Of a stretch of 64,000 bases of DNA, positions 25,425 to 33,280 are shown piece after piece. The stretch's first letter is position 1; each line of letters opens with the position of its first letter. A program made the position numbers and the translations under genes. The notes beneath the pieces were generated by a model, which worked only from the letters and a program-made list of their open reading frames with translations, was not told where the DNA came from and ran no database searches. The stretch covers positions 2,255,001-2,319,000 of the forward strand of contig NC_008209.1 of assembly GCF_000014045.1 (NCBI RefSeq). Reading direction: 5' to 3'. The DNA comes from Roseobacter denitrificans OCh 114. GTDB taxonomy: Bacteria; Pseudomonadota; Alphaproteobacteria; Rhodobacterales; Rhodobacteraceae.

Positions 25425-26287
25425 GCCGCGTCCTTTCCGCCATTATCTTTGCCGATGTGGCCCGCGGCGCGGCGCGCTTCGCAGTAATCAGTGTCGGAAC
25501 AGACAAAAATCCGCCCCCCTGCGTCATCCATGATCAGCTCATCGAGATAGCTTTCGGTTGCACCACACATGCCGCAAGCATGATCGGCCCTGCACGGCTC
25601 GAACGGGTGATCCTCAAAGTCGAGGCTGACCACTTGGGTATAGGGCGGCAGCGCGTAAATACGTTGCTCGCGCCCCGCGCCAAAAAGCTGAATTGCGGCC
25701 ATATTGCCCAGTTTGGGGTTGTCGAATTTGGGGATCGGCGAGGGGTCCATCACGTAGCGCCCCTCGACCTTGACCGGATAGGCGTAAGAGGTCGCGATAT
25801 GGCCGTGGCGGCTGATATCCTCGTAGAGCTTCACATGCATGAGCCCATATTCCTCAAGGCTGTGCATCTTGCGGGTCTCGCTTTCGCGCGGTTCCAGAAA
25901 GCGCAGCGGTTCGGGGATGGGCACCTGATAAACAAGGATCTGACCCTCGTGCAGCGGCTCTTCGGGGATGCGGTGCCGGGTCTGGATCACGGTGGCGTCA
26001 CCAGTTGCGGTGGTCGTCGCAACGCCCGCTGTGCGTTGAAAGAAGGTCCGGATTGAAACCGCGTTTGTGGTGTCATCGGCCCCTTGGTCGATCACCTTGA
26101 ACCTGTCCTCGGGCGTGAGTACCGCAGCAGAGACCTGCACGCCGCCCGTTCCCCAACCATAGGGCATCGGCATCTCGCGCGAGGCGAAGGGGACCTGATA
26201 GCCGGGGATCGCCAGACCCTTTAGGATCGCACGGCGGATCATCCGTTTGGTTTGTTCGTCCAGGTAGGCGAAGTTATACTCGGTCAT
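25421..26287 (-). CDS. phnJ: Alpha-D-ribose 1-methylphosphonate 5-phosphate C-P lyase
   Basis: A 288-residue radical SAM enzyme that breaks the carbon-phosphorus bond to release methane from methylphosphonate or the corresponding alkane. The iron-sulfur ligands C238, C241 and C263 follow the PhnJ-specific C-x2-C-x21-C spacing. The catalytic thiyl-radical cysteine equivalent is C269 (CSDTDYC). The N-terminal YNFAYLDEQTKRMIRRAILK is also typical. It overlaps phnK and phnI by 4 bp each. Confidence 0.95.
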   Translation of the reverse strand: MTEYNFAYLDEQTKRMIRRAILKGLAIPGYQVPFASREMPMPYGWGTGGVQVSAAVLTPEDRFKVIDQGADDTTNAVSIRTFFQRTAGVATTTATGDATVIQTRHRIPEEPLHEGQILVYQVPIPEPLRFLEPRESETRKMHSLEEYGLMHVKLYEDISRHGHIATSYAYPVKVEGRYVMDPSPIPKFDNPKLGNMAAIQLFGAGREQRIYALPPYTQVVSLDFEDHPFEPCRADHACGMCGATESYLDELIMDDAGGRIFVCSDTDYCEARRAAGHIGKDNGGKDAA

Positions 26288-27372
26288 TCCGCTGCCTCCT
26301 GCATCTGTTGCGCACCCGCTTCGCGGCGCAGCTTGCGCACCAGTTCCAGTTCAGATTGAAAATCGACGTAGTGGGGCAGTTTGATATGCTCCAGAAAACC
26401 CGTCGCCTGAATATTGTCGCTGTGATAGAGCACGAATTCCGCGTCCTGTGCGGGTGCACCGACGTTATCCTCGCCCAGTTCTTCCCAGCGTAGCGCGCGG
26501 TCCACCAAGGCCATGGAGATTGCCTTGCGCTCGGTCTGGCCAAAAACCAGCCCGTAGCCACGTGTGAATTGGGGCGGTTCGGTCTTCGATCCGGTGAACT
26601 GGTTGACGGTTTCACATTCGGTCAGGGTCACCTCTGCGATCTCAACGGCAAATCCCAGTTCGGGAATCTCCATCTCAACGGGAACGGAGCCGATCCGCAA
26701 TTCGCCCACAAAGGCATGGTTGCGCCCATAGCCGCGCTGTGTGGAGTAGGCGAGGCCAAGGGTAAAACCTTCGTCCGCGCGGGTGAGCGCCTGCAGGCGC
26801 AGGGCGCGGTTGGCGGGCATCTCAAGCGGTTCGCGGGTCAGGTCGGGGGGCGGTGCGTCGTCATGGGGGGCCTCTTCGATCAGCCCTTCGCGGTTCAGGA
26901 ATTCGGTGACATGCGGGACATTGCCCGGCTCGGCGTCACGGGAGGGCGCATTGGCCACTTCACCATCTGCGGCCAGTTTGAAATCGAGCAAACGGTGCGT
27001 GTAATCAAAGGTCGGACCCAAGACCTGCCCACCCGGCAAGTCCTTGAACGTGGCCGAGATGCGGCGATCACAGGCCATGGCGCCGGTATCCACAGGCTCG
27101 GACGCCCCAAAGCGTGGCAGCGTGGTGCGATAGGCGCGAATGAGGAAGATCGCTTCGATCAGATCGCCGCGCGCCTGTTTGATCGCGAGTGCCGCGAGGT
27201 CCGGATCGTAAAGCGACCCTTCGGCCATGACGCGATTGACGGCGAGACTGAGTTGCGCGCGGATCTGCGCGATGCTGAGTTCCGCGATATCCGTGTCACC
27301 GCGGCGTTCTTCGGCGAGCCATGCGTGGGCATTCTCGATTGCCCGCTCTCCGCCCTTGACTGCTACATACAT
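26284..27372 (-). CDS. phnI: C-P lyase core subunit, nucleosidase component PhnI
   Basis: A 362-residue protein beginning MYVAVKGGERAIENAH, the standard PhnI start; AGGAG lies upstream. A longer in-frame extension to 27471 overlaps phnH and is rejected. PhnI exchanges the adenine of ATP for methylphosphonate at ribose C1. The family segments QIRAQLSLAVNRVMAEGSLYDPDLAALAIKQA and LAYSTQRGYGRNHAFVGELR are present (given here as landmarks near residues 35 and 215). It overlaps phnJ and follows phnH by 1 bp. Confidence 0.93.
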   Translation of the reverse strand: MYVAVKGGERAIENAHAWLAEERRGDTDIAELSIAQIRAQLSLAVNRVMAEGSLYDPDLAALAIKQARGDLIEAIFLIRAYRTTLPRFGASEPVDTGAMACDRRISATFKDLPGGQVLGPTFDYTHRLLDFKLAADGEVANAPSRDAEPGNVPHVTEFLNREGLIEEAPHDDAPPPDLTREPLEMPANRALRLQALTRADEGFTLGLAYSTQRGYGRNHAFVGELRIGSVPVEMEIPELGFAVEIAEVTLTECETVNQFTGSKTEPPQFTRGYGLVFGQTERKAISMALVDRALRWEELGEDNVGAPAQDAEFVLYHSDNIQATGFLEHIKLPHYVDFQSELELVRKLRREAGAQQMQEAAE

Positions 27373-27373
27373 G

Positions 27374-27970
27374 TCAGGATGCTCCTGCGTGCGCTTCGTC
27401 ACTTGAACGCGAGACTTCGGTTGAGCGGGGCAAGGCCGCGAGGCATTCGCCACAGGTGAAAATGAAGTCAAGCCCCAGCGGGAACAGCTTGCGGTTGGCC
27501 TGAAACGCCTCCACGTACGGCAAGGAAAGCGCGGCGTGATCCTTGATGCCCGGACCGGTCAGTGTCGCACCTGAGGTGACAAGCGCGTCGCATTCGACGA
27601 TCAGCGTGGCCGAGCGGTCCGGATACTCGGACGTGCCGATCGGATAGAGCGCAAGCGGCACCAGCGCGTCCCACTTGCCCACCGCAAACATGCAATGCGC
27701 GGGGCCAACAAACGGGGCGCCTGTGTGAAAGGACAGCCACGCCCGCACCGCATCGCAATCCATGTCGCCCGCCAGATAAACCGGTGTTTCCGTATCGCAG
27801 AGCGTCAGCAAAACAGCGCCCATCGCGGGCGACACGGGGGCAGGGGGTGCGGCCCCTTCGATATCCTGCAGGGTGCCCGGACGCGCCATGGCCTCCATCA
27901 CACTGCGAAAGGCTTGGGCCGACTGGATGGCCGGATCGGCAAAGCCGCCCGACAGGGTGTTTGCCTGCAT
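27374..27970 (-). CDS. phnH: C-P lyase core subunit PhnH
   Basis: A 198-residue protein with the PhnH features FRSVMEAMARPGTLQDIEG near residue 25, LTLCDTETPVYL near residue 55, and GTSEYPDRSATLIVEC near residue 117. PhnH is part of the PhnGHIJ core. Its start shares one base with the phnG stop region. Confidence 0.92.
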   Translation of the reverse strand: MQANTLSGGFADPAIQSAQAFRSVMEAMARPGTLQDIEGAAPPAPVSPAMGAVLLTLCDTETPVYLAGDMDCDAVRAWLSFHTGAPFVGPAHCMFAVGKWDALVPLALYPIGTSEYPDRSATLIVECDALVTSGATLTGPGIKDHAALSLPYVEAFQANRKLFPLGLDFIFTCGECLAALPRSTEVSRSSDEAHAGAS

Positions 27971-28425
27971 CAGTCTTCTCCCCGGGTCATGGTAAAGAAA
28001 TCAACCTTGGTTGCGGCCGCCTTGGCGGCGCGGGCAGCTTTCATGGCGTTCATTTCTGCTTCCAGAGGCTCAAGAACCGTCTCGCGCAGCCTGTTCGCCA
28101 TTGGGGTCTGCATAAGCGCATCAATCAGCGCAGCGACCTCGGCATCTGCCTTGCGCCGCCCCTGAATGTAGCTGTGTCCGACCTCGCCGGTCTCCAGCGT
28201 CAGTGCGCAGCGGGTTATGGTCATCTCGCCCAGATTGAAGGGCGCACCGGTGGCACCAGCGCGCGCACGCACCATCGTGCTGCCAATCTCCGGTGCGCGC
28301 AGCCAAGTGAAAGCAGGGCGCGATGTTTCACCATCGAGCAGGGCAGCCACTCGGCCCTCGGGCGCTTTGGCCAGCAGACCCATCCAAGCTCCGCGGGGAT
28401 TATTATCGCTTACAGTGTCTTTCAT
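27970..28425 (-). CDS. phnG: C-P lyase core subunit PhnG
   Basis: A 151-residue protein starting MKDTVSDNNPRGAWMGLLAKAP. The start at 28425 is preferred over 28461 because PhnG proteins begin close to the RxxWMxxLAKA segment. The conserved FNLGEMTITRCALTLE and GHSYIQGRRKADAEVAALIDAL blocks are present. It is the first gene of the minus-strand phn operon, divergent from phnF across an 81-bp AT-rich promoter region. Confidence 0.92.
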   Translation of the reverse strand: MKDTVSDNNPRGAWMGLLAKAPEGRVAALLDGETSRPAFTWLRAPEIGSTMVRARAGATGAPFNLGEMTITRCALTLETGEVGHSYIQGRRKADAEVAALIDALMQTPMANRLRETVLEPLEAEMNAMKAARAAKAAATKVDFFTMTRGED

Positions 28426-28445
28426 ATCGACAACTTGTCTCTTTC

Positions 28446-28461
28446 CTATACAACTATACAT
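28446..28461. promoter_or_regulatory. Tandem 8-bp repeat in the phnG/phnF divergent promoter
   Basis: CTATACAA is followed directly by CTATACAT, 20 bp upstream of the phnG start and 45 bp upstream of phnF. The strip is very AT-rich for this genome. It could be a PhnF operator or part of the promoter. A single perfect Pho-box half (CTGTCAT on the minus strand, at 28484-28490) lies close by. Confidence 0.4.
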
Positions 28462-28506
28462 ATTCTACCATATCCCCAACTTTATGACAGAAGAGATTTG
28501 TGAATT

Positions 28507-29226
28507 TTGCGTGACAGCTCTGACAAAACCCCGATCTGGAAGGCCATCGCGAGCGCCTTGCGCAGCGACTTGGCCGAAGGGCGCTATAAAACGGGTGACA
28601 AACTGCCGACCGAGGCTGCGCTGGCGGAGCGCTTTGGCGTGAACCGTCACACGGTGCGCCACGGGATATCCGCATTGGTTGCGGAAGGGCTGGTGCGCAC
28701 TCGGCGCGGTGCAGGGGCCTTTGTCGCGGCCACGCCAACCGACTATCCCATCGGCAAGCGGGTGCGTTTCCACGAAAACCTGATCGCAGCAGGGCGCCGG
28801 CCAGAAAAGCGCGTGCTCGCGTTGGACGAGCGCGCAGCGACCGTTGGCGAGGCGCAGGCGTTGCAGATTGAGGCAGGCGATCCGGTCTGTGCCTATCACG
28901 GGCTTTCACTGGCTGATGGTCAGCCGATTGCAGTGTTTGAAAGCCTGTTTCCGCTGGCGCGCCTGTTGGGCATCACCGCTGCTTTGAAGGACACAAGCAG
29001 CGTCACGCAGGCATTGAGCGTTGTGGGCATCGACGACTACACACGTGCCTCAACCCGCCTGACGGCGGTGCGCGCCACGCCAACCTTAGCGCTGCTCTTG
29101 CATGTTGCCGAAGGCGATCCGCTGCTGAAATCCTCCGGTGTGAATAACTGCGCGGGCGGGCAACCCGTCGAATACGGCCGGACCTGGTTTGCGGGGGATA
29201 GGGTAACGCTCACGCTTGAAACCTGA
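28507..29226 (+). CDS. phnF: Phosphonate metabolism transcriptional regulator, GntR/HutC family
   Basis: A 239-residue GntR-family regulator. The winged HTH spans about residues 5-75 (ALRSDLAEGRYKTGDKLPTEAALAERFGVNRHTVRHGI read as separate helices). A UTRA effector domain follows (about 90-235). Divergent orientation to phnG and overall pattern identify it as PhnF. The first plausible start is a TTG at 28507; no better ATG lies in frame near the N-terminus. It probably represses both the phn operon and itself. Confidence 0.88.
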   Translation: MRDSSDKTPIWKAIASALRSDLAEGRYKTGDKLPTEAALAERFGVNRHTVRHGISALVAEGLVRTRRGAGAFVAATPTDYPIGKRVRFHENLIAAGRRPEKRVLALDERAATVGEAQALQIEAGDPVCAYHGLSLADGQPIAVFESLFPLARLLGITAALKDTSSVTQALSVVGIDDYTRASTRLTAVRATPTLALLLHVAEGDPLLKSSGVNNCAGGQPVEYGRTWFAGDRVTLTLET

Positions 29227-29354
29227 GGGCCAATCATCCTGACGGGTGGCAGGTGTTGTGGATCGCCTGATCCGTTTCACGCCCATGATCGTCAGGACCG
29301 CCTGTCACAAAAGGTTCACTTTCCATACCTCTATAATTCATATATTCGTGAAAT

Positions 29355-30203
29355 ATGGAAATAATGATCCCCAACCGACTTTCGACACTCGGCCACCCGC
29401 AACGGCTGGCGCTGTTTCGCTTGCTGATGCGGCGCTATCCTGATCGCGTTCCGGCGACGGAACTGGCCAAGGCGCTTGGGCTGAAGCCGAATACACTGTC
29501 GAGCTATGTGAACGCCCTGATGCAGGCGGGGCTGATCCGTCAAGAGCGGGTTGGCAGGTCCTTGCGGTATGCCATCGACATGGATGCCGCGCGCGAGACC
29601 GTGGATTACCTACTGCACGATTGTTGCCGGGGCAGGCCTGAAATCTGCGTGCCGCATGCATATTTGGCTGCTGATAAAGACAAACCGATGTCAGACCGCG
29701 GATATACCGTATTGTTTATATGTACCGGCAATTCCGCGCGGTCCATCTTTGCGGAAACGCTCTTGCGCGACCTCGCCGGTGACAGGTTCACGGCCTGTTC
29801 GGCAGGCACCAAGCCGCGCTCGCAACTGAACCCCTTTGCGCTCACGGTGCTGGAACAAAACGGGCATGATGTATCGCCGCTGCGTGCCAAACATATCTCC
29901 GAGTTTCAGGGACCGGACGCCCCGGATTTCGATTTCGTCTTTACTGTCTGCAATCAGGCAGCCAATGAAGAATGCCCCTCCTGGCCCGGCCAGCCCATCA
30001 GCGCGCATTGGGGCCTGCCCGATCCGGCGACGGTTGAGGGTTCAGATGCAGAAAAAAGCCTCGCTTTTCACCAAACCTATGCCGCGCTGCGCAATCGCAT
30101 GATTGCCTTTGCTGCCTTGCCTGTTGCGTCGCTGGATCGTCTGGCGTTGCAGCACGCTGTCGACGGGATCGGCCAATCTACTGACAAAGGATCAAAGATA
30201 TGA
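29355..30203 (+). CDS. ArsR repressor fused to low-molecular-weight-phosphatase arsenate reductase
   Basis: A 282-residue two-domain protein. Residues 1-95 are an ArsR-type winged HTH ([20 protein letters not shown]). [11 protein letters not shown] segment near residue 90 supplies three cysteines suitable for As(III) binding, similar to the CC-x5-C site of some proteobacterial ArsR proteins. Residues 115-265 are an LMW-PTP-fold domain with the P-loop [10 protein letters not shown] (CX5R) and the DP motif [11 protein letters not shown]. That fold carries ArsC-type arsenate reductases. It is first in an operon with a GAPDH and ArsJ, overlapping the GAPDH gene by 4 bp. Function: sense arsenic, repress the operon and probably reduce arsenate or act on its products. 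Confidence 0.88.
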   Translation: MEIMIPNRLSTLGHPQRLALFRLLMRRYPDRVPATELAKALGLKPNTLSSYVNALMQAGLIRQERVGRSLRYAIDMDAARETVDYLLHDCCRGRPEICVPHAYLAADKDKPMSDRGYTVLFICTGNSARSIFAETLLRDLAGDRFTACSAGTKPRSQLNPFALTVLEQNGHDVSPLRAKHISEFQGPDAPDFDFVFTVCNQAANEECPSWPGQPISAHWGLPDPATVEGSDAEKSLAFHQTYAALRNRMIAFAALPVASLDRLALQHAVDGIGQSTDKGSKI

Positions 30204-31198
30204 CTGTCTACGCACTCAACGGCCTTGGCCGGATTGGCAAGCTGGCCTTGAAACCGCTGCTGGAACGCGGGGCTGAAATCGCATGGATCAACGATGCGGC
30301 GGGTGATCCGGAGATGCACGCCCATCTTCTGGAATTCGACAGCGTCCATGGCCGCTGGAAGGCCGATTTCGCCCACGCTTCTGACAGCGTGACAATCAAT
30401 GGCCAGCGTCTGCCGTTCATCGGCACAGGCGACATCGCCGCGCTGCCACTGGAGGGCGTTGATGTGGTGATTGATTGCACAGGCGTTTTCAAGACAGAGG
30501 CGAAAATAGCCCCCTATTTCGATGCAGGGGTGAAGAAAGTGGTGGTATCGGCCCCGGTCAAGGACGGGGATGCCGCCAATATCGTCTACGGGGTCAATCA
30601 CGATATCTATGCACCGGAGCGTCACCGCATCGTGACCGCGGCCAGTTGCACGACAAATTGTCTGGCGCCGGTCGTAAAGGTCATTCACGATAATCTGCGG
30701 ATCAAACATGGTTCCATCACGACGATCCACAATGTGACCAACACGCAGATCATTGTGGACCGCCCGGCCAAGGATCTGCGCCGCGCGCGCTCGGCGCTGA
30801 ATTCCCTCATTCCGACCACGACAGGCAGTGCCACCGCGATCACGCTGATCTATCCCGAACTGACGGGCCGCCTGAACGGTCACGCCGTCCGCGTGCCACT
30901 GCTCAACGCGTCACTGACTGATTGCGTGTTCGAAGTGGAACAAGAGACCACTGCTGACGAGGTCAACGCTCTGTTCAAGGCCGCGTCAGAAGGGCCGCTG
31001 AATGGCATCCTCGGCTATGAGGAACGCCCGCTCGTGTCCACGGATTACACAAACGACGAAAGATCCAGCATCATTGATGCGCTTTCTACCATGGTAATCA
31101 ATGGCACGCAGGTGAAAGTCTATGCGTGGTATGACAACGAGATGGGGTATGCGCATCGGCTGGTGGATGTGGCCTGCATGGTCGGGGACAGTCTGTGA
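30200..31198 (+). CDS. ArsJ-associated glyceraldehyde-3-phosphate dehydrogenase
   Basis: A 332-residue GAPDH. NAD-binding start: [17 protein letters not shown]. The catalytic Cys lies in [12 protein letters not shown] near residue 152, and the C-terminal [14 protein letters not shown] is canonical. Its position between the ArsR-ArsC fusion and ArsJ, with 4-bp overlaps on both sides, marks it as the arsenic-specific paralog. That enzyme uses arsenate in place of phosphate to make 1-arseno-3-phosphoglycerate, which ArsJ exports. A glycolytic copy should exist elsewhere in the genome. Confidence 0.9.
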   Translation: MTVYALNGLGRIGKLALKPLLERGAEIAWINDAAGDPEMHAHLLEFDSVHGRWKADFAHASDSVTINGQRLPFIGTGDIAALPLEGVDVVIDCTGVFKTEAKIAPYFDAGVKKVVVSAPVKDGDAANIVYGVNHDIYAPERHRIVTAASCTTNCLAPVVKVIHDNLRIKHGSITTIHNVTNTQIIVDRPAKDLRRARSALNSLIPTTTGSATAITLIYPELTGRLNGHAVRVPLLNASLTDCVFEVEQETTADEVNALFKAASEGPLNGILGYEERPLVSTDYTNDERSSIIDALSTMVINGTQVKVYAWYDNEMGYAHRLVDVACMVGDSL

Positions 31199-32466
31199 CC
31201 AAAAGCGCCACGCGCCCAAAGGGCCTGTCGGCCTATATCGCGGTCACGGCGGCCTATTGGGCATTCATGCTGACCGACGGTGCCTTGCGCATGCTGGTGC
31301 TGTTGCACTTTCACACGCTGGGCTTCTCTCCGGTCCAGCTGGCCTATCTGTTTGTTCTCTATGAAATCGCCGGCGTCATCACCAATCTGAGCGCGGGCTG
31401 GATTGCGGCGCGCTTCGGCCTGACGTCGACGCTTTACGCGGGGCTGGGGCTGCAAGTGCTGGCGCTGCTGGCCCTGGCGCAGCTTGATCCGGGCTGGGCG
31501 ATTGGCACATCCGTTGTTTTTGTCATGCTTGTGCAGGGTGCAAGCGGCGTGGCCAAGGACCTTGCCAAGATGTCGTCCAAATCCGCCGTCAAATTGCTCG
31601 CGCCGACACAGGATGGATCGCTCTTTCGCTGGGTGGCAATTCTGACAGGGTCCAAGAACATGGTGAAGGGGGCGGGGTTCCTGCTGGGCGCGGTTTTGCT
31701 GGCGATGGTTGGATTTGTCTGGGCGGTTTTGGGCATGGCCGCGATCCTTGCCGCAATTTTGCTGGTCGTTTTGATTGCCATGCCGCCGGGCCTGCCGAAG
31801 GGGCGCAAGGGCGCGAAATTTTCGGAGGTGTTTTCAAAATCTCCCAACGTGAACTGGCTGAGTGCGGCACGGGTGTTCCTGTTCGGGGCGCGGGACGTCT
31901 GGTTCGTTGTCGGCATTCCGATCTATTTCTACGCTGTGTTGTCGGATGGGACGACTGAGGGCAACCGCGCTGCATTCTTCATGATCGGGACGTTCATGGC
32001 CCTTTGGGTCATTCTCTATGGTCTCGTTCAGGCCAACGCGCCGCGCATCTTGCGGGCGAGGGAACGGGCCGAAGCGGATCTGATCGGCGCAGCGCGCACG
32101 TGGGGCTGGGGCCTTGCTGCGGTTCCAGCGGTGCTGACACTCGCGGCGATCACCGCCACGGGGCCGCATATGTGGCTCACCGTCACGCTTGTCGCCGGGT
32201 TGCTGATCTTCGGGGCAGTCTTTGCAGTGAATTCATCGCTGCATTCCTACCTGATCCTGTCCTTTACAAAGGCGGAGCGGGTCACGATGGATGTGGGTTT
32301 TTACTACATGGCCAATGCGGGTGGACGCTTGGCCGGCACCTTGCTGTCGGGCCTGACATATCAGGCAGGCGGTCTGGCCCTCATGCTGGGCACTGCGGCA
32401 GTGATGGTCGCGGTATCAGCGATCACGGTCGGTTTCTTAACGCCCCAGAATCGCGAAAAATCATAA
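31195..32466 (+). CDS. arsJ: ArsJ-type MFS exporter of 1-arseno-3-phosphoglycerate
   Basis: A 423-residue major facilitator with about twelve hydrophobic helices. It begins at a GTG overlapping the GAPDH stop (GTGA). The stretch [19 protein letters not shown] near the N-terminus and [17 protein letters not shown] near residue 120 are conserved in ArsJ proteins. ArsJ removes the unstable arseno-sugar made by the partner GAPDH and so confers As(V) resistance. It is the last gene of the operon; 32467-32585 has no gene. Confidence 0.9.
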   Translation: MTKSATRPKGLSAYIAVTAAYWAFMLTDGALRMLVLLHFHTLGFSPVQLAYLFVLYEIAGVITNLSAGWIAARFGLTSTLYAGLGLQVLALLALAQLDPGWAIGTSVVFVMLVQGASGVAKDLAKMSSKSAVKLLAPTQDGSLFRWVAILTGSKNMVKGAGFLLGAVLLAMVGFVWAVLGMAAILAAILLVVLIAMPPGLPKGRKGAKFSEVFSKSPNVNWLSAARVFLFGARDVWFVVGIPIYFYAVLSDGTTEGNRAAFFMIGTFMALWVILYGLVQANAPRILRARERAEADLIGAARTWGWGLAAVPAVLTLAAITATGPHMWLTVTLVAGLLIFGAVFAVNSSLHSYLILSFTKAERVTMDVGFYYMANAGGRLAGTLLSGLTYQAGGLALMLGTAAVMVAVSAITVGFLTPQNREKS

Positions 32467-32585
32467 GCCTGCAGCACCGTTGCCACGGCAGACTGGAAGC
32501 GGTTGGCCCAAGGATTGCCTGATATGCCGCTGATCTGGATGCCTTTTTCCAGTCGCGCCATGCTAAAACCATGCGGCGTCTTATG

Positions 32586-33215
32586 TCAGACCGTGCCCTC
32601 GTAGCGCTCCAGAAATTCCTCTGCACTGAGGGTGCGAATATCATCGAGTGCGCCGCGCAGGCGGTCGTGCGGCCAATCCCACCATGCAAGCGCCATCAAC
32701 CTGTCAGCAACGCTGGACGTAAATCGGGGGCGCAGCGGGACAGCTGGAATACCGGCAACGATCATGTATGGCGGCACATCCTTGGTCACAATGGCACCGC
32801 CTGCGACAACTGCCCCGTGGCCGATGGTCACGTCGGGCCGGACCTGTGCGCCATGGCCAAGCCAAGTGTCATGGCCGATCACAGTGCGGCGGCTTCGCCT
32901 GTGATCAAACCACACCTCATCATGCGTTGCATCTTCGAAATAATCGGCTGAGCGATAGTGAAAGTGATGCAGACTTGCCTTGTCCATCGGGTGGTCCGTC
33001 GCGCCGATCCGCACGAACGCAGCAATGTTGGAGAACTTCCCGATGGAAGCATTGGCAATATCGGCATATCGGTCGCAATATGAATAGTCATCCAATTCGC
33101 AATGGGCCAAGCGGCTGCCGCGTCCGATTTCGACATATCGTCCGAATGTTGCATCTGTGATTTCGCAATTGGGATGAACAAAGGGGACATCCGGTTTCAA
33201 TCTGGTCGCACTCAA
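32586..33215 (-). CDS. Phosphonate-associated hexapeptide-repeat acetyltransferase
   Basis: A 209-residue left-handed beta-helix protein. Hexapeptide repeats run from about residue 20 to 165 (for example IGHDTWLGHGAQVRPDVTIGHGAVVAGG), with a loop HHFHYRSADYFEDATHDE at about 83-100 as in xenobiotic/streptogramin acetyltransferases. The family found in phn loci has the same length. It is likely to N-acetylate an aminoalkylphosphonate or a pathway intermediate. It lies just downstream of the PhnE fusion on the minus strand (65-bp gap) and probably ends the phnCDE operon. Confidence 0.82.
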   Translation of the reverse strand: MSATRLKPDVPFVHPNCEITDATFGRYVEIGRGSRLAHCELDDYSYCDRYADIANASIGKFSNIAAFVRIGATDHPMDKASLHHFHYRSADYFEDATHDEVWFDHRRSRRTVIGHDTWLGHGAQVRPDVTIGHGAVVAGGAIVTKDVPPYMIVAGIPAVPLRPRFTSSVADRLMALAWWDWPHDRLRGALDDIRTLSAEEFLERYEGTV

Positions 33216-33280
33216 AACACGCGTTCCTCGTTATTCCACCCATGAGGAGTATCGGTCTGCTCAATCATGAAGGCTGCCAC

